This document shows positions 25,302-34,058 of a DNA stretch of 64,000 bases, piece after piece. Under the pieces are notes generated by a model that saw only the letters and a program-made list of their open reading frames with translations, was not told where the DNA came from and searched no databases. Position 1 is the first letter of the stretch. Each line of letters starts with the position of its first letter. Location: positions 8,556 to 72,555 of the forward strand of contig CAJUKY010000009.1 in assembly GCA_910587055.1 (NCBI GenBank). The letters are read 5' to 3'. The translations under genes were made by a program, and so were the position numbers. This stretch comes from Candidatus Gastranaerophilales bacterium. Its GTDB lineage: Bacteria; Cyanobacteriota; Vampirovibrionia; Gastranaerophilales; Gastranaerophilaceae.

Positions 25302-27569
25302 ATGAAGGAATTACGGGAAGAGAAAGTTGTAAGCATTGAAAAAACAAGGCTTGCCTCTGTCGGCACGGGTTTTAATGCTACAAACGCAGCTACGCCATCA
25401 ATTGTATCCGAGTTTAAATTTACTCACAAACCTAAGTACAGTCTTAAAGAAATTAAAATTATTAAAAAAGACGGTACAAAAGAAGAGTATGACGTTAGAA
25501 AAGTAGTGGCTGCCGTTAAAAAATCTGCTGCAAGAATGCTTGTTGAGTTCAGCGAAACTGAGCTTCAAAATATCAGCAATTTTGTTGATAACAGTGTTTT
25601 AAAGATGGACGAACCTGAGATTGAAATCTTTAAAATGCACTGTGTTGTTGAAAATGCGCTTGAAGTTTTAAATCCCAAGGTTGCAAAAAGCTACAGAAAC
25701 TACAGAAATTATAAAATTGATTTTGTTGATATGCTTGATAAGGTTTATCAGGAAAGCCAAAAGATTATGTATATCGGCGACAAGGAAAATTCAAATGCGG
25801 ATTCTGCCCTTGTTTCTACAAAACGTTCTTTAATTTTCAATCAATTAAATAAGGAACTTTATAAAAAATTCTTTTTAACCGTGCCTGAATTACAAGCTAT
25901 CCGCGACGGATATATTTACATCCACGATATGTCCGCAAGGCGCGACACAATGAATTGCTGCTTGTTTGATGTTGCTAATGTTTTAAAAGGCGGCTTTGAG
26001 ATGGGAAATCTCTGGTATAATGAGCCGAAAACATTGGAAGTTGCGTTTGATGTTATAGGTGATATTGTTATGGCTGCTGCAAGCCAGCAATACGGCGGAT
26101 TCACGGTGCCGGAGGTTGATAAAATTTTAGCACCGTATGCTGAAAAAACCTATGAAAAGAAATATCAGAAATATATTGATTTGGGTATACCGTCTGACAG
26201 AGCTGAAATTGAAGCTATGAAGGATGTTGAGAAAGATTTTCATGACGGATTTCAAGGCTGGGAATATAAGTTTAATACGGTAGCATCTTCAAGAGGGGAC
26301 TATCCCTTTATTACCGTAACTATGGGGCTTGGCAAGGCAAGATTTGAGCGTATGGCATCAAGAGTTATGCTTGAAGTGCGCCGCGACGGGCAGGGTAAAA
26401 AAGAAAACAAAAAACCTGTATTGTTCCCAAAAATCGTATTTCTTTATGATGAAGAACTTCACTGTAAGGGCGGGGAACTTGAAGAATTATTTAATGCGGG
26501 AATTGAATGCTCCAAAAAAGCAATGTATCCTGATTGGCTTTCTTTAACGGGAGAAGGATATGTTGCAAGCATTTATAAGAAATACAAAAAAGTAATTTCT
26601 CCCATGGGGTGCAGGGCATTTCTTTCTCCATGGTTTGAAAGAGGCGGAATGAAACCTGCGGATGAAAACGATGAGCCTATTTTTGTGGGCAGATTTAATA
26701 TAGGCGCTATAAGCCTTCATCTGCCTATGATATACGCCAAGGCAAAAAAAGAAGGCAAGGATTTTTATGAAGTGCTTGATTATTACCTGGAGATGATAAG
26801 ACAAATTCATATCAGAACGTATGATTATCTGGGCGAAATGCGTGCTTCAATTAATCCGCTTGCATTTTGTGAAGGCGGCTTCTATGGCGGACATCTTGGT
26901 ATCCATGATAAAATTAAACCTTTATTGAAAGCTGCAACCGCATCATTTGGCATTACCGCATTAAATGAACTGCAAGAAATTTATAATCAAAAATCACTTG
27001 CGGAAGACGGGCAATTTGCGCTTGAGGTTATGGAATACATTAATAAAAAGATTAATGAATTTAAAGAAAAAGACGGCAATCTTTATGCAATATACGGAAC
27101 GCCTGCGGAAAATCTCTGCGGTTTACAGGTGAAACAATTCAGAAAAAAATACGGGCAGATAAATAATGTATCGGACAGAGGATATGTTTCAAACAGCTTC
27201 CACTGCCATGTGTCTGAAAATATCGGGCCGATTGAAAAGCAGGATTTAGAGAAAAGATTCTGGGATTTATTGAACGGCGGGAAAATTCAATATGTAAAAT
27301 ATCCTGTTTCATATAACACTAAAGCTATCGAGACTCTTGTAAAAAGAGCAATGGATATGGGATTTTATGAAGGTGTAAACCTTTCTCTTGCATACTGCGA
27401 TGATTGCGGTCATCAGGAGCTTGAAATGGATATTTGCCCTAAATGCGGCAGTAAAAACCTTACAAAAATCGACAGAATGAACGGTTATCTTTCTTATTCA
27501 AGAGTGAAGGGCGATACGCGTCTTAATGAAGCCAAGATGGAAGAAATTAAAGACAGAGTTAGTATGTAA
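25302..27569 (+). CDS. nrdD: Anaerobic (class III) ribonucleoside-triphosphate reductase
   Basis: A 755-residue glycyl-radical enzyme reducing NTPs to dNTPs without oxygen. An N-terminal ATP-cone (about residues 46-135: IKIIKKDGTKEEYDVRKVVAAV) is followed by the catalytic barrel. A C-terminal zinc-binding domain (CDDCGH ... CPKCGS) precedes the radical loop RMNGYLSYSR with Gly at about 728. The usual RVCGYL motif is changed to RMNGYL. AAGGAG lies 5 nt before the ATG. It is followed by nrdG, with a hairpin between. The upstream cobalamin riboswitch suggests it is repressed when B12 is available, implying a B12-dependent class II enzyme elsewhere in the genome (inference). Confidence 0.95.
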   Translation: MKELREEKVVSIEKTRLASVGTGFNATNAATPSIVSEFKFTHKPKYSLKEIKIIKKDGTKEEYDVRKVVAAVKKSAARMLVEFSETELQNISNFVDNSVLKMDEPEIEIFKMHCVVENALEVLNPKVAKSYRNYRNYKIDFVDMLDKVYQESQKIMYIGDKENSNADSALVSTKRSLIFNQLNKELYKKFFLTVPELQAIRDGYIYIHDMSARRDTMNCCLFDVANVLKGGFEMGNLWYNEPKTLEVAFDVIGDIVMAAASQQYGGFTVPEVDKILAPYAEKTYEKKYQKYIDLGIPSDRAEIEAMKDVEKDFHDGFQGWEYKFNTVASSRGDYPFITVTMGLGKARFERMASRVMLEVRRDGQGKKENKKPVLFPKIVFLYDEELHCKGGELEELFNAGIECSKKAMYPDWLSLTGEGYVASIYKKYKKVISPMGCRAFLSPWFERGGMKPADENDEPIFVGRFNIGAISLHLPMIYAKAKKEGKDFYEVLDYYLEMIRQIHIRTYDYLGEMRASINPLAFCEGGFYGGHLGIHDKIKPLLKAATASFGITALNELQEIYNQKSLAEDGQFALEVMEYINKKINEFKEKDGNLYAIYGTPAENLCGLQVKQFRKKYGQINNVSDRGYVSNSFHCHVSENIGPIEKQDLEKRFWDLLNGGKIQYVKYPVSYNTKAIETLVKRAMDMGFYEGVNLSLAYCDDCGHQELEMDICPKCGSKNLTKIDRMNGYLSYSRVKGDTRLNEAKMEEIKDRVSM

Positions 27570-27575
27570 TTTTTC

Positions 27576-27603
27576 AGGGCAAGAAAATCGTTTCTTGCCC
27601 TGA
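27576..27603 (+). other. Intercistronic hairpin between nrdD and nrdG
   Basis: CAGGGCAAGAAA (27576-27587), loop ATCG, TTTCTTGCCCTG (27592-27603): a perfect 12-bp stem six nt after the nrdD stop. It is followed by AATTTTAAAGG, with only four U. It could be a partial terminator lowering nrdG, or a 3' stabiliser of the nrdD message. Confidence 0.6.
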
Positions 27604-27620
27604 ATTTTAAAGGAATCAGG

Positions 27621-28109
27621 ATGAATTATCATAATATTACAAAAGAGGATATGCTGAACGGGGATGGTATCCGTGTTGTTTTATGGGTTGCAGGGTGCAA
27701 TCATAAATGTAAAAACTGTCAAAACCCGATAACATGGGATAAGAACGGCGGGCTCCCCTTTGACAAAAAGGCTGAAGAAGAGCTTTTTGAAGCTTTGAAT
27801 AAACCCTTTATAGACGGCATAACATTTTCGGGCGGCGACCCCCTGATGCCTGAAAACAGAAAAGAGATTATGGAACTTGTTAAAAAATGCTGCAGTAAAT
27901 TTCCCAATAAGACTATATGGCTTTATACCGGATACAGTTTTGATGAAATTAAAGATATAGAAGGAATTGAACTTATTGACGTTATTGTTGACGGCGAATT
28001 TGTTGAAGAATTGAAAGATAATAATATCAAATGGGTAGGAAGTTCTAATCAAAAAGTTATCAATGTTAAAAAAACCTTGCAGGATGGTGTTATTGCACTT
28101 CATTGTTAA
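27621..28109 (+). CDS. nrdG: Anaerobic ribonucleotide reductase activase NrdG
   Basis: A 162-residue radical SAM activase. The cluster motif is CNHKCKNC (CxxxCxxC), then GITFSGGDPLMPEN and WLYTGYSFDEI. It uses SAM to form the glycyl radical on NrdD. AAAGGAATCAGG precedes the ATG at 27621. The 3' end overlaps the convergent YkgJ-like gene by 20 nt. Confidence 0.93.
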   Translation: MNYHNITKEDMLNGDGIRVVLWVAGCNHKCKNCQNPITWDKNGGLPFDKKAEEELFEALNKPFIDGITFSGGDPLMPENRKEIMELVKKCCSKFPNKTIWLYTGYSFDEIKDIEGIELIDVIVDGEFVEELKDNNIKWVGSSNQKVINVKKTLQDGVIALHC

Positions 28110-28728
28110 CGGTTTCCTGAGCAAGGGCTTCTTTTTGAGCTTCCAGAAACCATTCTATCATTGGTTTTTTCTTGCCGAAAGTAAAATTAAAAGATTCTTC
28201 AAAATCTTTGCCCGTAAGATATTCATATGAAACATTAAAGGCGAGAGGTTCTTCTTTTATGCCTGTCTGTCTGTATTTTTCTCCTGATACCTGTTTTGTT
28301 TCAGGGTCGATAACGTTTGAATAATTCAGGCCATTTGCGTAGCAAAACGGCACCTGCGTTTTTTTATCCGCTCCTTTAATTATAGACATAAGACCGAAGC
28401 TTCTGCAGATTATTCCTCTGTAATTATAAATTGAGCAAACATTATCTATTAAAAAAGGACAGTCGTATAAAAATTTTTCTCCTTTAAAATTTTCTTTATC
28501 TTTTGCTATTTTTGCAATATTTTTTTCAATTGTATCAAGAGTTTCTGTGGATAAATATTTACAGCCTGAAAGAAGATATTGCATTTCAATTTTTGAATAC
28601 GGAAATTGTGCATTTTTGCAGCAAAGCCCGCATCCTTTTTTACAAAAGATGTAATCTTTTTGCTTGCTGAAGAATTTATCCAGTTTTTCGCTGATAAATT
28701 CAAGATATTTGAGATAATTATTAAACAT
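28090..28728 (-). CDS. YkgJ-family cysteine-cluster protein
   Basis: A 212-residue protein with the CxxxCxxCC cluster of the YkgJ/UPF0153 family (CKKGCGLCC at about residues 29-37) and later cysteines in CPFLIDNVCSIYNYRGIICRSFG. The family probably binds a zinc or Fe-S centre; its role is unknown. The last ~90 residues are charged and include TGKDFEESFNF. It starts two nt after the stop of the flavodoxin-like gene, so the two form an operon. Confidence 0.85.
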   Translation of the reverse strand: MFNNYLKYLEFISEKLDKFFSKQKDYIFCKKGCGLCCKNAQFPYSKIEMQYLLSGCKYLSTETLDTIEKNIAKIAKDKENFKGEKFLYDCPFLIDNVCSIYNYRGIICRSFGLMSIIKGADKKTQVPFCYANGLNYSNVIDPETKQVSGEKYRQTGIKEEPLAFNVSYEYLTGKDFEESFNFTFGKKKPMIEWFLEAQKEALAQETVNNEVQ

Positions 28729-28730
28729 TT

Positions 28731-29363
28731 TTATCTTATAAAATTTGTAAAGACGGGTGTTTCCTGAGCGGGCGGTACAATACCCGCTTCATCGGCAGCT
28801 TTTTTGCATTTTAGATAATATGCAAAGTTTTTAGCTAAAATGCGCATGTTTTGCATGCCTTCTTCATCCCGTCTTACTTCATCCGGTGTGTGACCATGTA
28901 CCATATTCCAGTATCTGCCTGAAATTACGGGCATTTCTTGGATTTGAAAATATTTATTCAACTGATCAATTGTAGCGGTTGTGCCTGCGCGACGTGCAGA
29001 AGCTATTGCAGTTGCAGGTTTCAGTCTTAAGTTAGCCTTGCCGGAGCGTGCATTTGCATAAAATAATCTATCAAGAAAAGGGACAAGTCCCCCTGAAGAT
29101 GAGGCATAATGAACGGGCGAACCTATAACATATCCGTCGTAATCGTTAATTTTTTCCAAAAGTTCATTAACTTTGTCGTTTATTACACATTTTCCTATTT
29201 TTGCACAAGCTCCGCAAGCTTTGCACGGGGCAATAGGATCGCAGCCTATATAGTAAATTTCGCTTTCAATTCCTTCATTAGCTAAAACAGAAGCAATTTC
29301 ACTTAATGCTGTAAATGTACAGCCGTTTTTGTGCGGGGAACCGTTTATCATTAATACTTTCAT
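28731..29363 (-). CDS. Flavodoxin-family (NADPH-dependent FMN reductase-like) protein
   Basis: A 210-residue protein of the iron-sulfur flavoprotein/WrbA-like group. FMN-binding starts with MKVLMINGSPHKNGCT; the middle has a cysteine set CKACGACAKIGKC (about residues 47-59) that in relatives binds [4Fe-4S] or is redox active, then IGSPVHYASSSGGLVPFLDRLF. Likely an NAD(P)H:flavin or quinone-type oxidoreductase. Its promoter has a 19-bp spacer with dyad symmetry (29395-29425), like that of the CMD-cupin gene at 47608. AAGAAGGG precedes the ATG. Confidence 0.88.
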   Translation of the reverse strand: MKVLMINGSPHKNGCTFTALSEIASVLANEGIESEIYYIGCDPIAPCKACGACAKIGKCVINDKVNELLEKINDYDGYVIGSPVHYASSSGGLVPFLDRLFYANARSGKANLRLKPATAIASARRAGTTATIDQLNKYFQIQEMPVISGRYWNMVHGHTPDEVRRDEEGMQNMRILAKNFAYYLKCKKAADEAGIVPPAQETPVFTNFIR

Positions 29364-29394
29364 TAAAAATCCCTTCTTATTTATTCTAATCTTT

Positions 29395-29425
29395 ATTTTA
29401 TAATTTAGACCGCACTCTAAGTCAA
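29395..29425 (-). promoter_or_regulatory. MerR-type 19-bp-spacer promoter of the flavodoxin operon
   Basis: Minus-strand TTGACT (29425-29420), 19-bp spacer, TAAAAT (29400-29395). The spacer contains an imperfect dyad, TTAGAGTGCGGTCTAA. Stretched spacers with such dyads are the hallmark of MerR-family activation sites. The promoter at 47546 starts with the same TTGACTTAGAGT. Confidence 0.55.
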
Positions 29426-29467
29426 TAGGTAAACCTTTGTAAAAATTTTTAATGTAAAATAGATTTT

Positions 29468-30022
29468 ATGAAACCAAAATTAATTGATATGTTTCTGGCA
29501 TTTTTGAAAATCGGTGCACTGCTGCTTGGCGGCGGGTATGTTATTGTGCCGTTATTAAATAATGAACTTGTTGATAAGCGGTGCTGGACAACTAAAGAAG
29601 AAGTAATTGATTTTTATGCGATGGGACAGTGTGTTCCGGGGATTATTGCCGTAAATACAACTCTTTTTATAGGATATAAATTAAGGGGCAAGACGGGCGC
29701 TCTGGCGGCATTTTTCGGACTTATTCTTCCGCCTTTTCTTGCAATTATTCTCCTTGCTTCAATTTTGATTAAAATGTCACAAAATCTTATCATGGGTGAT
29801 ATTTTCTGGGGGGTAAATATTTCCATTATTATTTTGATGTTTCTGACCGTGAAAGAGGTATGGAAAACAAGCATTGTTGACAGATTTACATTGTTAATAT
29901 TTATTTCAACCCTTGTTTTATCGGCTTTTGGGGTTTCTCCGTCAATTTCGATTATAGCTTTCGCAATTTTCGGGATTGCTTATAATCTGATTCAAAAGAA
30001 AATAAAAGGAGGTAATGCATGA
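29468..30022 (+). CDS. Chromate-transporter family protein, first half
   Basis: A 184-residue membrane protein of the short-chain CHR (ChrA) family. Motifs include FLKIGALLLGGGYVIVPLL and FYAMGQCVPGIIAVNT, the family's GGG and GP/G-I signatures, with about five membrane helices. Short-chain CHR proteins work as a pair of homologous subunits; the second copy follows with a 4-nt overlap (ATGA). Chromate or sulfate transport is the family annotation; the actual substrate in an anaerobe is unknown. It is divergent from the flavodoxin gene. Confidence 0.88.
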   Translation: MKPKLIDMFLAFLKIGALLLGGGYVIVPLLNNELVDKRCWTTKEEVIDFYAMGQCVPGIIAVNTTLFIGYKLRGKTGALAAFFGLILPPFLAIILLASILIKMSQNLIMGDIFWGVNISIIILMFLTVKEVWKTSIVDRFTLLIFISTLVLSAFGVSPSISIIAFAIFGIAYNLIQKKIKGGNA

Positions 30023-30588
30023 ATTATTTTCTTTTATTTATTGAATTTTTTAAAATAGGTATATTTTCTTTCGGCGGCGGGTATGCAACACTTCCTTTTT
30101 TGTATCACATAAGTGATGCTTATCACTGGTTCAGCTATGAAGAATTATCAACCATGCTTGCTGTTTCAAGTATTACACCGGGGCCTGTAGGATTAAATGT
30201 GGCAACATTTGCAGGATTTAAAACTCTTGGAATCACGGGTTCAATTGATGCAACACTTGCTATAATGATACCTTCTTTTATTATTGTTGTTTTGATTTCA
30301 AAAATTTTGAAGAAATTTAAAGATAATTTTTATACCAAATCTGTTTTGTATGCACTCAGGCCCGCTGCAGCGGGAATGATTGCAGCTGTCGGAGTAAGGC
30401 TTTTTAAGAGCAGCATAATGCCCGGTGGATTTAATATACAGCTTTTTGATTTTAAGGGATTTATTCTTTTTATTCTTCTTGTTTTGATTAGTTTAAAATT
30501 AAAAAAAGATCCTTTGGTTTATCTTTTAATAGGTGCCTTTTTCGGGCTTCTGCTTCATTTTGAACATATTATAGGTTTATTTGCATAA
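30019..30588 (+). CDS. Chromate-transporter family protein, second half
   Basis: A 189-residue partner of the preceding gene: FFKIGIFSFGGGYATLPFLYH, LAVSSITPGPVGLNVATFAG and about five membrane segments. GGAGG lies 7 nt before the ATG at 30019. Together the two half-size proteins form a two-component CHR transporter in the inner membrane. No reductase or oxidative stress gene accompanies them. Confidence 0.88.
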   Translation: MNYFLLFIEFFKIGIFSFGGGYATLPFLYHISDAYHWFSYEELSTMLAVSSITPGPVGLNVATFAGFKTLGITGSIDATLAIMIPSFIIVVLISKILKKFKDNFYTKSVLYALRPAAAGMIAAVGVRLFKSSIMPGGFNIQLFDFKGFILFILLVLISLKLKKDPLVYLLIGAFFGLLLHFEHIIGLFA

Positions 30589-30658
30589 GTACTTTTTTTA
30601 AATATATTTTTATGATATTTTCAAAAAGGACGGAAGATGTAGAAAAAGAGTTTAAAAT

Positions 30659-31612
30659 ATGTGCAATACAAAACTTGCAATTATTATTCCTTGCTTTAAT
30701 GAAGCTGAAATGCTTCCGACAAGTCTTGAAAAACTCTGGAAAATTTTTAATAAAATGATTACAAATAATGAAATCAGTCCCGAGAGTTTTGTATTTTTAG
30801 TTGATGACGGCAGTACCGACAATACATGGGGGATTATTAAAAAGGCATACAAAGAATCTGAATTCAAGGTTAAAGGAATTCGCTTTTCAAGGAATTTTGG
30901 CAACCAGTCTGCAATAATTGCAGGATTAGAACATGCATACAACCTCGGTGTGGATGCCGCAATCACCATTGATGCTGATTTACAGCAGGATGAAAATAAA
31001 ATTTCCGAATTTGTGGAAGCTTATAAACAGGGGTATGATATTGTCTGCGGTATTAGAAGAAACAGAACAGACGGATTTTTTAAGAAATTTTGCGCAAACT
31101 CCTTCTATAAAGTTATAAATTTTTTAGGGGTGAATATTAAACCCAATCACTCGGAATTCAGGCTTGTGAGCCGTCGTACGCTTGAAATTTTATCAAATTA
31201 CAAAGAAACCAATCTTTTTATAAGAGGTTTATTCTATGATTTAGGCCTAAAAACAAAAGATATATATTTTGATGTTAAAGAAAGAAAATTCGGCGAATCA
31301 AAATTCAGCTTTTTGTCTCTGCTTGCTCTTGCGGCGCGGGGGATTGTATCGTTCAGTGTACGCCCTTTGAGAATTGTATTTTTCCTTGGATTTTCTATTT
31401 CATTTATAAGTATATTGCTTGCAATAGCCTGTATTGTAAGACTTATTCTGCATCTTAATTATCTTCCGGGGCTTGAATTATTTGAAACATGGGAAACTTT
31501 TGCAACCGGTATGGAGATTCTTTGTATCGGTATAATAGGAGAATATATCGGACAGATTTTAACTGAAGTAAAAGCAAGACCGAGATATATAACCGATGAA
31601 GAGCTGACATAA
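30659..31612 (+). CDS. Family 2 glycosyltransferase (DPM1/GtrB-like)
   Basis: A 317-residue protein. The GT-A domain starts KLAIIIPCFNEAEMLP and has the donor-binding FLVDDGSTDNTW and DADLQQDEN (DxD). Two C-terminal membrane helices follow (FFLGFSISFISILLAIACIV and GMEILCIGIIGEYIGQI), typical of polyprenyl-phosphate mannosyl/glucosyltransferases (GtrB, ArnC). It probably makes a lipid-linked sugar donor used by the next gene, a GT39-like membrane glycosyltransferase; the genes overlap by one base. Confidence 0.9.
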   Translation: MCNTKLAIIIPCFNEAEMLPTSLEKLWKIFNKMITNNEISPESFVFLVDDGSTDNTWGIIKKAYKESEFKVKGIRFSRNFGNQSAIIAGLEHAYNLGVDAAITIDADLQQDENKISEFVEAYKQGYDIVCGIRRNRTDGFFKKFCANSFYKVINFLGVNIKPNHSEFRLVSRRTLEILSNYKETNLFIRGLFYDLGLKTKDIYFDVKERKFGESKFSFLSLLALAARGIVSFSVRPLRIVFFLGFSISFISILLAIACIVRLILHLNYLPGLELFETWETFATGMEILCIGIIGEYIGQILTEVKARPRYITDEELT

Positions 31613-33009
31613 TGAAAAAGGCTGTGTGGATTTTATTCTTAATCGCAATTGTCTTGAGACTTTTTTTGTTTTTCGGGGTTGAAAAATCACTATGGCTGGA
31701 TGAAGCCGCACTTGCTTTGAATATTATGGATAAAGGATATTTGGAGCTTTTTCGGCCTTTACAGTATGCCCAAAGCGCTCCGCCGTTGTTTTTGTGTTTA
31801 ACTAAAGTTTTGGTTTCAATTTTTGGGGCGGGTGAAAGGGTTTTTAGATTTATTCCTTTATTTTGCGGTATGGCGGCGATTTTTGGATTTTATTTTTTTC
31901 TGTGTGAAGTTTTTGAAGGGAAAAAACGGTATGCAGTCTTCGGGTTAATTTTTTTCTCTTTGGGTTTTCCGCTTTTGTATAATACAATTGAATTTAAGCC
32001 TTATATGACGGATGTTTTATTTACTATATTAACAGCTTTAATATGGTTAAAATATTTAAGTAAGGATATTTGTCTTAAAAAACAGGTTTGTTTTGCCGTA
32101 TTACTAAGTGTATTTCCCTTATTTTCATTCGGTTCGGTATTTCCCTTGTGCGCGCTCTTGACTCTCTCTCTCCTGAAAAAAAGAAAAACTTTTTCGTTCA
32201 TTTTAATTTCAGGCTTATTGATTGAATATTTGTTTATATTTTCTAAAATTAATTCAGGCACAAGGGTTTATGAATACTGGATTCCTTATTTTGTAAATTA
32301 TAATCCGATAAAAGCTCTTTTTATTTTGGTTGATATTATAAAATATCAGTTTTTCCCTTCAAATTGTGCACTGCTTGGTTTTATAGGTTTTATTACAGGG
32401 TCTGTTCTGCTTTTTAAACACAACAGAAAAGTGTTTATTTTTTTTGGACTGACAATTTTGAACGGCTTTCTGGCCTCATTTTTTAATCTTTATCCTTTAT
32501 ATGAAAGGCTTTCGTTATTTTTGTATCCTATAATGCTGGGCATTATTATATATCCGTTATTTTATTTTATGTATGATAAAAATATTGTAAAAAGAATAAT
32601 CGCTTTTATTTTAACTGCCATATTTTTTTCCGGTGCGGTTTTTTATAATTTTACTAACCCGAATCTTTATAAAAGAGAAGAGATAAAGCCCCTGCTTGTA
32701 AAAATGCGCAGTGAAATACAGCAGCAGGATAAAATTTTTGTATTTAAAGGGGCGCATTTAACTTACAGATTTTATGATAGAATTTTTAAATTTCAAAATG
32801 AGACTTATGTTTGCCCGTATAATATGACAGCAGAAAACTGTGCAGATAAAATTGAACCGTTTTGCAATAAAAATGTCTGCTATGTAATTTATTCAAGCGA
32901 AGTTGATACACAAAACAATATTAAAATTCTTGAAGAAACTGTTTCAAAACTTAACGGCAAAATTCTTCTTCAAGATAAAAAATCTATTCTCTATAAACTT
33001 GTTGATTGA
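31612..33009 (+). CDS. Membrane glycosyltransferase of the ArnT/GT39-like clan
   Basis: A 465-residue integral membrane protein with about ten hydrophobic segments. An early extracytoplasmic loop has KSLWLDEAALALNI, the conserved acidic motif of PMT/ArnT-like (GT-C) transferases. The last ~110 residues form a soluble domain (IKPLLVKMRSEIQ, VFKGAHLTYRFYDR). It would use a polyprenyl-phosphate sugar, probably from the GtrB-like protein encoded upstream, to modify a glycan or protein on the outer face. Its 3' end overlaps the convergent fcl gene by 19 nt. Confidence 0.8.
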   Translation: MKKAVWILFLIAIVLRLFLFFGVEKSLWLDEAALALNIMDKGYLELFRPLQYAQSAPPLFLCLTKVLVSIFGAGERVFRFIPLFCGMAAIFGFYFFLCEVFEGKKRYAVFGLIFFSLGFPLLYNTIEFKPYMTDVLFTILTALIWLKYLSKDICLKKQVCFAVLLSVFPLFSFGSVFPLCALLTLSLLKKRKTFSFILISGLLIEYLFIFSKINSGTRVYEYWIPYFVNYNPIKALFILVDIIKYQFFPSNCALLGFIGFITGSVLLFKHNRKVFIFFGLTILNGFLASFFNLYPLYERLSLFLYPIMLGIIIYPLFYFMYDKNIVKRIIAFILTAIFFSGAVFYNFTNPNLYKREEIKPLLVKMRSEIQQQDKIFVFKGAHLTYRFYDRIFKFQNETYVCPYNMTAENCADKIEPFCNKNVCYVIYSSEVDTQNNIKILEETVSKLNGKILLQDKKSILYKLVD

Positions 33010-34058
33010 TACCACTCATAAACTGATTTTATGCCTTCTTCAAGCTTAATTTTCGGGCTCCAGCCCAGTTGTTTTATTTTTGTATCATCCATTAGTTTTC
33101 TAAAAGTGCCGTTAGGTTTTGATGTATCGTATTCAATTTTTTGCGGAAGCCCTACAATTTTTCTTACGACTTCATAAAGTTCCGAAAGTTTAATATCATC
33201 GCCGTCTGTAATGTTAACAAGTTCGCCGATTTCATTATAATCTTTATTCTGCATCAAATAAAAAGCGGCGTCCGCCAGATCATCCGATGACATAAGTTCG
33301 CGGTATACGCTGCCGTCACCCCAGACTATGACTTTATCTTTATATGCCCCGATTTTATTTAAGATTTCAATTACGGATTTTTTGCTGTTGAAATCAATTA
33401 TTTCATCATAACCGTAGCCTATTTTTCTTTTCTTTAAATCTTTAATTACGGCATCAAAATTTTCTTCATATAAAAGCTTTGCAAGGCGAAAACGCCTTAA
33501 TATCATAGGTAAAAGATGAGCCGTTTCCATATTAAAATTATCATTTATTCCGTACTGATTTGTGGGCATTAAAGAAATGAAATTTGTGCCGTACTGTTTG
33601 TTGTAATAACCGCAAAGCTTAATGGCTGCAATTTTTGCAATTGCATATCCCTCGTTTGTTTTTTCTAATGAGGATGTTAAAAGACAATCTTCTTTCATGG
33701 GCTGTGGTGCACATTTCGGGTAAATACAGCTGGAACCCAGATTTACAAGCTTTTTAACACCTGATTTATAGCTTGCATTTATTATATTGCTTGAAATCAT
33801 TAAATTATTGTATAAAAACTCAGCAGGATAAGTTGAATTTGCAAGAATTCCACCTACTTTTGCCGCGGCTAAAAATACATACTCCGGCTTTTCCTTTTCA
33901 AAAAATTCATCTGTTTCTTTTTGATTTATCAGATTTAATTCGGATGAAGTTTTTAAAATAAGATTATTGAAACCCTCTTTTCTTAATTTGCGTTCAATTG
34001 CGCTTCCGACAAGTCCTTTATGTCCTGCAATGTAAATTTTTGAATTTTTATCCATCAT
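32991..34058 (-). CDS. fcl: GDP-L-fucose synthase
   Basis: A 355-residue short-chain dehydrogenase-type epimerase/reductase. The N-terminus has GHKGLVGSAIERKL (NADPH-binding GxxGxxG), and the catalytic set is S in LGSSCIYPK and YxxxK in YAIAKIAAIK. PTNQYG and the C-terminal GTFRKLMD match WcaG/Fcl. It converts GDP-4-keto-6-deoxymannose to GDP-L-fucose. It is longer than the usual ~320 because of an insert around residues 195-235 (LYEENFDAVIKDLKKRKIGYG). The start overlaps the gmd stop by 4 nt. Confidence 0.92.
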   Translation of the reverse strand: MMDKNSKIYIAGHKGLVGSAIERKLRKEGFNNLILKTSSELNLINQKETDEFFEKEKPEYVFLAAAKVGGILANSTYPAEFLYNNLMISSNIINASYKSGVKKLVNLGSSCIYPKCAPQPMKEDCLLTSSLEKTNEGYAIAKIAAIKLCGYYNKQYGTNFISLMPTNQYGINDNFNMETAHLLPMILRRFRLAKLLYEENFDAVIKDLKKRKIGYGYDEIIDFNSKKSVIEILNKIGAYKDKVIVWGDGSVYRELMSSDDLADAAFYLMQNKDYNEIGELVNITDGDDIKLSELYEVVRKIVGLPQKIEYDTSKPNGTFRKLMDDTKIKQLGWSPKIKLEEGIKSVYEWYQSTSL

